5,354 nt of DNA from assembly GCA_027117675.1 (NCBI GenBank), contig JAJAYM010000192.1:1-5354 (forward strand), in the 5' to 3' direction. Both the position numbers and the translations under genes were made by a program. Below the pieces are notes generated by a model, which had not been told where the DNA came from, did no database searches, and worked only from the letters and a program-made list of their open reading frames with translations. The number at the start of each line of letters is the position of its first letter. Within the stretch, counting starts at the first letter, position 1. The DNA comes from Actinomycetes bacterium (GTDB taxonomy: Bacteria > Actinomycetota > Actinomycetes > JAHEKZ01). Shown piece by piece: positions 1 to 5,099 of the stretch.

Positions 1-281
1 CACCCACCATCGCGGAGTGGTTCGCCGACCTCGGCAACGACCCTGCACCAGCGCCTCTGCCGATCGAGACCGCCGAGGTCATCGAGGTGCACGAGCGTGA
101 ACCGGCTCCCAGCCCAGGGCCGTCGGTCGATACCGCCGCCTTGCTGCGCGAGCTCGCCAGCCTCGGCGGGTTCGGTGACGACGCGCCCGCGGCCCCAGTC
201 ACCGTGTCATCGCCAGTGACGTCGAGGCAGGTAGCCAAAGACGGCGACAAGAAGAAGAAGAAGGGCCGGTTCGGCCGGTAA
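1..281 (+). CDS. 3' end of an unidentified protein with a Pro/Ala-rich and poly-lysine tail (partial)
   Basis: The frame is open from base 3 to a TAA at 279-281, giving the last 92 residues of a protein that starts to the left of the window. I do not recognise the family. Visible parts, in order: a short possibly helical piece (TIAEWFADLG), an acidic Pro/Ala-rich linker, a second likely helix (ALLRELASLGG, about residues 46-56), a Ser/Thr/Val-rich stretch, and a basic end with five consecutive AAG lysine codons (249-263) followed by GRFGR. This looks like a disordered tail of a larger cytoplasmic or membrane-bound protein. The GTG at 87 has no reason to be preferred as a start, because the frame is open and actinobacterial-looking upstream of it. 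The gene reads toward dtd, 114 bases away, so co-transcription is possible. A 5-bp GC hairpin (264-268 with 272-276) lies inside its last codons but has no T-run after it. Confidence 0.7.
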   Translation, partial: PTIAEWFADLGNDPAPAPLPIETAEVIEVHEREPAPSPGPSVDTAALLRELASLGGFGDDAPAAPVTVSSPVTSRQVAKDGDKKKKKGRFGR

Positions 282-395
282 CGGGGCCCAGGTCGCCGGA
301 TTTGGGCACATGAACCGTTGTTATGGCATCACTTCGTGCACCCACATGCACCGCACCCCGTTCGTCCCAGAGCGCTGCGAGGCAGAATCAACGTC

Positions 396-821
396 ATGCG
401 AGCTGTTGTGCAGGTGGCGTCCGGGGCAGCGGTGCACGTCGAGGGTGAACGCGTCGGTGGCTTCGACGGCCCTGGGTTGGTCGTCCTCGTCGGAGTGACC
501 CACACCGACACCGCTCGAGACGCCGACCGCCTCGCCAACAAGATCTGGCAGCTGCGCATCATGGACGACGAACAGTCGGCGTCCGACAGCAACGCGCCGG
601 TCTTGGTGGTCAGCCAGTTCACGCTCTACGCCGACCTCAAGAAGGGGCGTCGGCCCAGTTGGTCGGCGGCTGCGCCACGTCCGGTCAGTGAACCGCTCGT
701 CGACGCTGTCGTCACCGCACTGCGCAGCCGCGGTGCGAGCGTGACGACCGGGGTCTTCGGCGCCGACATGCAGGTGTCACTGACCAACGACGGGCCACGA
801 ACCTTGATCGTCGAGGTCTAG
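396..821 (+). CDS. dtd: D-aminoacyl-tRNA deacylase (Dtd, D-Tyr-tRNA deacylase)
   Basis: The enzyme hydrolyses D-amino acids (and glycine mischarged on tRNA-Ala) from tRNA, keeping D-residues out of translation. It acts in the cytoplasm as a homodimer. The product is 141 aa, close to the family's usual ~145. Both signature motifs are present: SQFTLY at residues 73-78 and the NxGPxT motif as NDGPRT at 131-136, whose Gly133-Pro134 pair corresponds to the cross-subunit Gly-cisPro chirality filter. KKGRRPSW (82-89) and FGADMQVSLTNDGP (121-134) are also typical. The ATG at 396 is chosen because MRAVVQ is the canonical N-terminus; the frame is open further upstream, but those residues (His/Pro/Arg-rich) do not resemble the family. 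A GAGG lies at 379-382, 13 bases from the ATG, so the Shine-Dalgarno is weak. Oddity: the nearly invariant Arg of the N-terminal QRV motif is Val7 here. The gene converges with the Asp-box gene, with 39 bases between stops. Confidence 0.96.
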   Translation: MRAVVQVASGAAVHVEGERVGGFDGPGLVVLVGVTHTDTARDADRLANKIWQLRIMDDEQSASDSNAPVLVVSQFTLYADLKKGRRPSWSAAAPRPVSEPLVDAVVTALRSRGASVTTGVFGADMQVSLTNDGPRTLIVEV

Positions 822-860
822 GCCAGCCGAGCGCCGCCAGCCGCCAGTCGAGGTCGACGT

Positions 861-1808
861 CTAGCTTGGAAGCCGCCAGCGCAGTCCACCGTCTGGCGAG
901 AGCCACGACTGTCCGGCGAGGTCGGCCCAACCATCGGTCGGCGTCGCGAACGACAGCGACGGCAGCACCCGGTCATCGTCGATCCTGACGTCGCCCAAGC
1001 AGCCGCCGAGGTTCCACGACGTTCCGCCGTCCTGCGTCACCTGCGCCTCGTAGTGCGGGCAACTGGCACCGTCACGCACCAGAACCCATCCCAGCTGCGG
1101 ACCCTCGAAAGCCACTGCCTGAGCGCCGACTACAGGCGTTCGCGCATCCCACGTCACACCGCTGTCGGCGGTCACGACCACTTCCCCACCACCGCAGAGC
1201 AGCACGGCTTCGGTCTCAGACACTTGCTCGACCGACAGCGGCGCGATGTCACGGTCGGGGCACGGGTTACGAACTACGCCCGACGGTGTCTCGATCTCGC
1301 GCGCGGTGTCGGCGCGTCGGACGAAGATGCCGGACGCGCGCGCCGGCTCCGACCACGTCTGGCCGGCGTCCACCGACGACCACACCTGGACGCGGCACCG
1401 CTCGTCGGCCCCGACCACCTCAACAGAATCTGCGCCGACTGCGCGCAGGTCGAGAATCGCCTCAGCTGGAACGTCGAGCGGCCGCCACGCGTTGCCGCCG
1501 TTGGTCGTGCGCTCCAGCGTGGCACCACCTAGGCAGGTACCCGTGCGTCCCCGGTAGGCCAGCTCAGCGTCGACCATGAGCAGCGGCGGCTCGATGGTCT
1601 CAGGTAGCGCGTTGGTCACCCCCGGGTCGCCGCCCGGCTCACCCTTGTTCGGCTTCTTGTCTTCGCTGGGAGTGGCGAGCGCTGATCCGGTCGGGGTCGG
1701 CGTCGGGCTCGACCGCGTGCTGCGCATGGCAGCGAACGCCAGGACCAGCGCGACGACGGCCAGCATGATCAGGCCCACCGTTGCCAGCGAGCCCCCCGAG
1801 CGCCGCAT
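861..1808 (-). CDS. Membrane-anchored protein with Asp-box (BNR/sialidase-like) beta-propeller repeats
   Basis: The product is 315 aa. Residues 1-6 are short and basic (MRRSGG), about 7-28 form one hydrophobic membrane segment, and 30-62 are a Pro/Thr/Gly/Lys-rich linker (SPTPTPT and onward). The rest is a beta-rich domain with five Asp-box motifs (S/T-x-D-x-G-x-x-W): TTNGGNAW 101-108, SVDAGQTW 145-152, TADSGVTW 213-220, TQDGGTSW 258-265 and SPDGGLRW 304-311. Asp boxes sit on beta-propeller turns in sialidases, in YCF48-type photosystem assembly factors and in sortilin/VPS10, so the fold is predictable but the function is not. I see no evidence of sialidase catalysis. Six cysteines (92, 138, 183, 205, 250, 270) in the outer domain could form disulfides, consistent with a type II anchored protein facing outward. 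The ATG at 1808 is chosen for its Shine-Dalgarno AGGGGAG (1813-1819) and because the anchor follows at once. It lies 35 bases after the GAF gene stop, so the two are probably one operon. Confidence 0.85.
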   Translation of the reverse strand: MRRSGGSLATVGLIMLAVVALVLAFAAMRSTRSSPTPTPTGSALATPSEDKKPNKGEPGGDPGVTNALPETIEPPLLMVDAELAYRGRTGTCLGGATLERTTNGGNAWRPLDVPAEAILDLRAVGADSVEVVGADERCRVQVWSSVDAGQTWSEPARASGIFVRRADTAREIETPSGVVRNPCPDRDIAPLSVEQVSETEAVLLCGGGEVVVTADSGVTWDARTPVVGAQAVAFEGPQLGWVLVRDGASCPHYEAQVTQDGGTSWNLGGCLGDVRIDDDRVLPSLSFATPTDGWADLAGQSWLSPDGGLRWRLPS

Positions 1809-1843
1809 CCGTCTCCCCTGATCGACCTGATTGATCTCAAGCG

Positions 1844-2476
1844 TCAGGGTAGTGGGTCGCCGAGCTCGCGAATCGCGTCGGCCGAGGTGCCCTCCGGCCA
1901 CCACGCAGGATCGCGGGCGTCCATGGCCCTGACTGCTGGTCCGATCCGGTAGCCGATCTGCCTCGCAAGATCGAGCAGCGCAGCCAGGTCGTGACCGGTG
2001 AAGTACGGACGCCCCTTCGCGCGGCTCGCGAACATTTCGCCAACCACGTCACCGCCATAGGCGATGGGCGCGCCCAGACAGGAGGTTTTGCGGATCTCGG
2101 TCAAGAACTTCTGGCTCTCCGGCACGCCGCCATGGTTGCCGACGGACGCCACATAGCCACTTCCCGAGCGCAGCAATCCGATAATCGTCGGATACTCATC
2201 CACCGAGTAGGTCTCGCCATCGGGGTGCCGGATCTGACCGGGAGCAGGTTCGCCCACCGTCACCAATGCGCGATACCACTCTCCACGGATCAGCGTCAGG
2301 GCTGAGGCGTCCGCTTCGAAGTAGTCGTAGATAAAGTGCGCCGCGGCGTCAGCGATGGGGACCAGGCCCGCGCTGTCCTTGAGTCGTTCCCGCAGCGCGT
2401 TTCCCGCAGCCAATCGGCTGACGGCAGGTAGGTCGGAGGGATCAGGGCGCGACTCGTCCGGCGTTTGGTCGGACAT
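1844..2476 (-). CDS. GAF domain-containing protein
   Basis: The product is 210 aa with no signal peptide or membrane segment, so it is probably cytoplasmic. Residues 1-20 are a polar, acidic, Pro-rich lead. About 35-180 look like one GAF domain: an N-terminal helix (GLVPIADAAAHFIYDYFEADASALTLIR), a central variable part with EYPTIIGLLRSG, then the characteristic closing strands and helix, LGAPIAYGGDVVGEMFASR (134-152) and FTGHDLAALLDLARQIGYRIG (159-179). Residues 180-210 are a short tail. GAF domains bind small ligands or serve as dimerising sensor modules. No output domain (kinase, GGDEF, HTH) is attached, so the ligand and partner are unknown; only one cysteine (133) is present. The ATG at 2476 is supported by AAGGGGG at 2481-2487, 4 bases upstream. 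It is the first gene of a likely two-gene minus-strand unit with the Asp-box gene, and is divergent from the gamma-glutamyltransferase gene. Confidence 0.85.
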   Translation of the reverse strand: MSDQTPDESRPDPSDLPAVSRLAAGNALRERLKDSAGLVPIADAAAHFIYDYFEADASALTLIRGEWYRALVTVGEPAPGQIRHPDGETYSVDEYPTIIGLLRSGSGYVASVGNHGGVPESQKFLTEIRKTSCLGAPIAYGGDVVGEMFASRAKGRPYFTGHDLAALLDLARQIGYRIGPAVRAMDARDPAWWPEGTSADAIRELGDPLP

Positions 2477-2518
2477 TGCACCCCCTTGAGGACGAAGGGC
2501 GCCCACGTATCGGACACC

Positions 2519-2534
2519 AGGTACACCTAGGTAC
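2519..2534. repeat. Direct repeat AGGTAC at 10-base spacing around an ACCTAGGT palindrome
   Basis: AGGTAC occurs at 2519-2524 and 2529-2534, one helical turn apart. The 8-base palindrome ACCTAGGT (2525-2532) lies between and over them. It is 43-58 bases upstream of the GAF gene start, where an operator or promoter element would sit, but no known regulator motif is recognised. It may be chance. Confidence 0.3.
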
Positions 2535-2567
2535 GACAGAAACCGTCCCCCGCTTGAGCCGCAGGGT

Positions 2568-2583
2568 GATAGTGCCCTCTATC
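2568..2583. promoter_or_regulatory. Inverted repeat GATAG-N6-CTATC, possible operator
   Basis: Two perfect 5-base arms (2568-2572 and 2579-2583) flank TGCCCT in the divergent region between the GAF and ggt genes. The arms are AT-richer than their surroundings, which is common for operators in GC-rich genomes. The regulator is unknown, and arms this short can arise by chance. Confidence 0.3.
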
Positions 2584-2631
2584 GGGGCAAATGTCATCGG
2601 AACGGCCATAAGTACACGCAGACGCCACCCG

Positions 2632-2652
2632 GGCGTCACCCTCCGTGACGCC
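2632..2652. promoter_or_regulatory. Perfect 8+8 inverted repeat upstream of ggt (operator or leader hairpin)
   Basis: The arms GGCGTCAC (2632-2639) and GTGACGCC (2645-2652) are exact reverse complements around a 5-base centre, CCTCC. A third half-site, GACGCC (2621-2626), pairs with GGCGTC (2632-2637) in an alternative hairpin, so the two structures exclude each other. As DNA this reads as a 21-base operator with an extra half-site, lying about 50-70 bases upstream of the proposed start point at 2702. As RNA, if transcription starts farther upstream, it would be an attenuator-like pair. No specific regulator is recognised. Confidence 0.5.
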
Positions 2653-2689
2653 GGACCCGTCAAGACTCGATCTGAGACCGTCCAACCTC

Positions 2690-2695
2690 TACCCT
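2690..2695 (+). promoter_or_regulatory. Candidate -10 box (TACCCT) for ggt
   Basis: TACCCT fits the actinobacterial TANNNT -10 pattern. It is followed by six bases and then a GTG at 2702, the distance expected if transcription starts on that codon. There is no convincing TTGAC-like -35 box 17-19 bases upstream, which is common in actinobacteria. This is inference from motif and spacing only. Confidence 0.4.
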
Positions 2696-2701
2696 GGCGC
2701 C

Positions 2702-2734
2702 GTGACCCAGCCCTCCTGCGCAGCTCCGCCATGA
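2702..2734 (+). CDS. Possible leaderless 10-codon upstream reading frame overlapping the ggt start
   Basis: From GTG at 2702 the frame reads MTQPSCAAPP and ends at TGA 2732-2734, overlapping the ggt ATG (2731-2733) as ATGA. It starts six bases after a TANNNT box, so it could be translated leaderlessly. The ggt start has no Shine-Dalgarno, so coupled re-initiation would explain how ggt is translated. The peptide contains one cysteine. Short Cys-containing leaderless uORFs controlling sulfur genes are known in mycobacteria, but a single Cys codon is weak support. It could be a chance frame. Confidence 0.35.
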   Translation: MTQPSCAAPP

Positions 2735-4311
2735 CCCGCGTATCCGTCGCCAGCCCGCTGCGCCTGGCCACTGAAACCGGACTGGACGCCGGCCGCCGCG
2801 GCGGCAACGCAATCGACGCCGCGCTCGCCACTGCGGCGGTTCTCACGGTGGCCTACCCCGCAAGCTGCGCCATCGGTGGCGACCTGCTCGCGCTGGTCCG
2901 CGAGCCAGATGGCCGCACCACGTTCATCGACGCCTCAGGACGCGCCCCGATCGCCACCGATGTCGAGGCTGTTCGCAGCCGACACCGCGAGATCCCGATC
3001 CACGGTCCACTGCCGGTCACCGTTCCCGGCGTGGTCGGTGGGTGGTCCGCCCTGGCCGCGCATGGTGCAGCATTGCCGTGGCGCGAACTGCTCGCGCCAG
3101 CACAGGCGGCGGCCGCCGACGGCACTCCGGTGTCAGCTGGACTCGCCGGGTCGATCATGGCCACTGTGCCCTTCCTAGGGTCGTTTCCTGACCTCGCGTC
3201 CCTGCTCTGCCCAGAAGGGACGCCACTTACCGAGGGACAGGCGCTTCGGCAACCAGCGCTCGCGCGCACCCTCGGCGTAATCGCCGATGGCGGGCCGGCT
3301 GTCCTCTACGACGGCGAGCTCGGTGCAGCGCTCTGCGCAGGGCTGGCCGAACGTGGCGTCCCGATGACCCGCGCCGATCTGCGCGACTTCCACGTGGATG
3401 AGGCTGCACCGCTGCAGATCAACGCCGACGGTTGGCTGGTGCAGGCAGGACGCCCCAGCTCGCAGGCGTACCTCGTGCTGCGACTGCTCGGGATGCTCGA
3501 CACCGTGGACGTCGGAAACGCTGACACCCCGTTGCATCGCCGACTGCCGGCTGATCGGTTGGGGCGCGCGTTCGTGCAGCTCTCGGAGGAGCGCGACGCC
3601 ATACTGGCCGACGCACGCTTCATGACGCAGTCGGTCGACGACCTCCTCACACCGGCAGCACTTCAGCAACTAGCCCACAGCGTTCTCGTCGACGACGGTG
3701 CCCGCGGCGCGGCGTCAGAGCCCAGCACTCACCCTGATGGTGACACCGTCGCAGTGGTCGCGGCAGACGATGAAGGGCGAAGTGTCTCGCTGATCCAAAG
3801 CCTCTTCCACGGCTTCGGGTCGCTGATCCTGGAGCCGCGCACCGGGATCTTGATGCATGACCGCGGCGCCTGCTTCGTGCTCGACCCGCATTCGCCCAAT
3901 GTGCTGGCGCCTGGCAAACGTCCCCTTCACACACTCGCACCGGTGCTGGCCCAGTCGGTCGAAGCTCCCGATACCCACCGCCTCGTCGTCGGCACGATGG
4001 GCGGACACGTGCAGCCGCAGATCCTGACGCAGGTGCTCTCCCACCTGATGGCCGGTGAAGGAGCGCAGGACGCCGTCGGCGCGCCGCGCTTCACCGTCGG
4101 CGCGTGGCAGGCCGATGACCCGGCAGCCATGCTCAACGTCGAGTCCGACATCGACCCGAGGGTGTTGCACGAGCTCGAGGCGTACTCCGGGCCGCGCACG
4201 ATGCTCACAAGCCACGACTCCCGAGTGGGCCACGCTCACGCCATTCGCGTCACCGGTTCTGGGTCAGACACCAGCTTCGACACCGGGAGCGACCCGCGCG
4301 CAGACGGGTAA
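2731..4311 (+). CDS. ggt: Gamma-glutamyltransferase family protein (cytoplasmic, YwrD-like)
   Basis: The product is 526 aa, a usual length for the family. It is an Ntn-hydrolase expected to cleave itself before Thr339 (GDT, 337-339) into large and small subunits; the new N-terminal Thr then attacks gamma-glutamyl amides. Visible motifs: RRGGNAIDAALATAAVL (22-38), IGGD (48-51), DASGRAP (67-73), VPGVVGG (98-104), GDTVAVVAADDEG (337-349), SLIQSLFHGFGS (353-364), APGKRPLHTLAP (393-404) and the oxyanion glycines in MGGHVQPQ (Gly424-Gly425). There is no signal peptide, unlike periplasmic E. coli Ggt. The classic substrate-binding serine pair is replaced by His400-Thr401, and the usual LNNRG is LMHDRG, so glutathione may not be the substrate. 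The last ~18 residues are a Ser/Asp/Gly-rich tail. ATG 2731 is chosen because homology begins at ASPLRLATETGLDAGRRGGN; no Shine-Dalgarno precedes it. Confidence 0.9.
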   Translation: MTRVSVASPLRLATETGLDAGRRGGNAIDAALATAAVLTVAYPASCAIGGDLLALVREPDGRTTFIDASGRAPIATDVEAVRSRHREIPIHGPLPVTVPGVVGGWSALAAHGAALPWRELLAPAQAAAADGTPVSAGLAGSIMATVPFLGSFPDLASLLCPEGTPLTEGQALRQPALARTLGVIADGGPAVLYDGELGAALCAGLAERGVPMTRADLRDFHVDEAAPLQINADGWLVQAGRPSSQAYLVLRLLGMLDTVDVGNADTPLHRRLPADRLGRAFVQLSEERDAILADARFMTQSVDDLLTPAALQQLAHSVLVDDGARGAASEPSTHPDGDTVAVVAADDEGRSVSLIQSLFHGFGSLILEPRTGILMHDRGACFVLDPHSPNVLAPGKRPLHTLAPVLAQSVEAPDTHRLVVGTMGGHVQPQILTQVLSHLMAGEGAQDAVGAPRFTVGAWQADDPAAMLNVESDIDPRVLHELEAYSGPRTMLTSHDSRVGHAHAIRVTGSGSDTSFDTGSDPRADG

Positions 4312-4346
4312 CCGACTTCGCCGTTCGCGGGCGCGCTGTCGAAGGG

Positions 4347-4374
4347 GTGGGGGTCGAGGTGGGGGTCGAGGTGG
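4347..4374 (+). repeat. 12-base tandem repeat (GTGGGGGTCGAG x2 plus GTGG)
   Basis: Two exact copies (4347-4358, 4359-4370) are followed by the first four bases of a third. They lie 36 bases after the ggt stop in the convergent gap. With the GGGG just before, the stretch has three G-tracts of at least four and a fourth of only two, so it is a near but imperfect G-quadruplex motif. It is probably non-coding low-complexity sequence. Confidence 0.7.
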
Positions 4375-4424
4375 CGATAACGGGGCCAACATGGTGGTCG
4401 GCCGCGACGTTTGTGCACGGCGGC

Positions 4425-4483
4425 CACGTCGGGCCACGTGGGCCACGTCGGGGGGCGCAGCGGGGCCACGTCGGGGGGCACGT
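4425..4483. repeat. Cluster of five CACGT cores in the convergent gap
   Basis: CACGT occurs at 4425, 4435, 4444, 4467 and 4479, mostly inside a degenerate GGCCACGTCGGG unit. The second is the palindrome CCACGTGG (4434-4441). Spacing is irregular (10, 9, 23, 12), which argues against CRISPR and suggests decayed tandem duplication. The rest of 4312-4505 shows no gene; encoded peptides are Gly/Arg or Pro/Trp low-complexity strings. Confidence 0.6.
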
Positions 4484-4489
4484 CGGGGG
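4450..4489 (+). other. Canonical G-quadruplex motif, plus strand
   Basis: There are four G-tracts: 4450-4455 (6), 4462-4465 (4), 4473-4478 (6) and 4485-4489 (5). The loops are 6, 7 and 6 bases (CGCAGC, CCACGTC, CACGTC). This satisfies the standard G3+N1-7 rule with tracts of at least four. The motif is on the ggt-sense strand, so it could form in read-through ggt RNA or in the non-template strand; the minus-strand lipoprotein transcript would carry the C-rich complement. Folding is inferred, not shown. Confidence 0.6.
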
Positions 4490-4503
4490 CCGCTCCGGCG
4501 GCC
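4488..4503 (-). terminator. GC hairpin just after the GerMN lipoprotein stop
   Basis: GGCCGC (4488-4493) and GCGGCC (4498-4503) form a perfect 6-bp stem with a 4-base loop, two bases beyond the lipoprotein stop on the minus strand. No U-tract follows; the next minus-strand bases are C-rich. U-less hairpins can terminate in actinobacteria, but the assignment is tentative. Confidence 0.4.
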
Positions 4504-4505
4504 GG

Positions 4506-5099
4506 CTAGCGGGCGATGACGGTTCGGTAGTCGGAGGCGCGGACGACGCGAGCGGTGTTCTTCCCAGAGCCACGACGGCTCGGCACCGGCACCACGGTCG
4601 GTGTGCCATCGACGGTGAACAGAACCGACCGCACGCGAGGCAGGGCGAGCGCCGTCACGGCCACCTGACCAACGGCAAGGGGCAGGCCGCCCGTCTCCAC
4701 CCCACCACCAAACTCGACCTCGATGAGCACCCGCGCCCGCTTGACCTCGCCAGCCACCAACACGTCCGGTGGGAGGAGCGTGGTGAATCCACGGGTTTTC
4801 TCTACCGGACGCGGCCCGCCCAACAGGGCGCTGAGGGCAGCGTCGAGGCGCTCCTGACGGGTATCGGCGACACCGAGCCGTACGGCCCGTACCAGCTTGT
4901 CTCCGCGAACCCACGCGACCGTCAGCAGCCGCTGCTGCGTCGCTTCAACCGTCGTCGGCTCCTCCTCTGGCTGCAGCAGTTCGGCGATATCTGAGTCGAT
5001 CGGGCGCGGTGCATCGCCTTCGGAGACACCGCATGCCGACAACGGGAGTACGACAAGCAGCGCAAGGCCGGCGCGCGCCACACTGCACGTCCACCTCAC
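4506..5099 (-). CDS. GerMN domain-containing lipoprotein
   Basis: The product is 197 aa. Residues 1-22 form a lipoprotein signal (MRWTCSVARAG, then LALLVVLPLSA) with lipobox LSAC at 20-23, so Cys23 should be lipidated and the protein held on the outer face of the membrane. Residues 24-50 are a polar acidic linker. About 57-175 resemble a GerMN domain: LTVAWVRGDKLVRAVR, a central LDAALSALLGGP helix (85-96), then GLPLAVGQVAVTALALPRVRSVLFTVDGTPTVVPVP (138-173). The GerMN fold is known from the GerM germination protein and from LpqB, the partner of the MtrAB two-component system. The GTG at 5099 is chosen because it overlaps the kinase TGA as GTGA, has AGGGG 7 bases upstream, and puts the lipobox at a normal distance. 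An upstream GTG at 5132 lies inside the kinase and would add an unlikely lead. It probably modulates the upstream kinase, by analogy with LpqB-MtrB; that role is inferred. Confidence 0.88.
   Translation of the reverse strand: MRWTCSVARAGLALLVVLPLSACGVSEGDAPRPIDSDIAELLQPEEEPTTVEATQQRLLTVAWVRGDKLVRAVRLGVADTRQERLDAALSALLGGPRPVEKTRGFTTLLPPDVLVAGEVKRARVLIEVEFGGGVETGGLPLAVGQVAVTALALPRVRSVLFTVDGTPTVVPVPSRRGSGKNTARVVRASDYRTVIAR

Noticed and set aside
336..351. GTGCA/TGCAC dyad upstream of dtd
   Set aside because: The 5-base arms lie in a region without a recognisable promoter, which is within chance expectation.
318..395. Longer Dtd starting at the TTG at 318
   Set aside because: The extra His/Pro/Arg-rich residues are absent from the family; the canonical N-terminus MRAVVQ starts at 396.
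2516..2543. SigB/SigF-like promoter (GTTT-N13-GTGTAC) for the GAF gene on the minus strand
   Set aside because: The -10 hexamer only partly matches GGGTAT and the spacing is shorter than the usual 14-17 bases, so the match is too weak to report as a promoter.
2476..2730. In-frame upstream extension of the gamma-glutamyltransferase by 85 codons
   Set aside because: The frame is open, but the residues do not look like a signal peptide or family sequence. It reaches the divergent GAF gene's start and Shine-Dalgarno, and it covers the dyads and the promoter candidate. Family homology begins right after 2731.
3175..4239. Minus-strand open frames of 164 and 174 codons antisense to ggt
   Set aside because: Both lie fully inside ggt on the opposite strand, show no recognisable domain and have no convincing ribosome site; they are expected by-products of GC-rich coding bias.
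4316..4344. CTTCG/CGAAG hairpin (4316-4320 with 4340-4344) as the ggt terminator
   Set aside because: The stem is only 5 bp with a 19-base loop and no T-run follows.
4425..4483. CACGT repeats as a CRISPR array
   Set aside because: Units are about 10 bases, spacing is irregular and far too short for spacers, and no cas gene is near.
4264..4914. Minus-strand 216-codon open frame crossing the convergent gap and the lipoprotein gene
   Set aside because: Its product is Arg/Pro/Gly/Trp low-complexity sequence typical of a shadow frame in GC-rich DNA, and it overlaps a well-supported GerMN lipoprotein in another frame.
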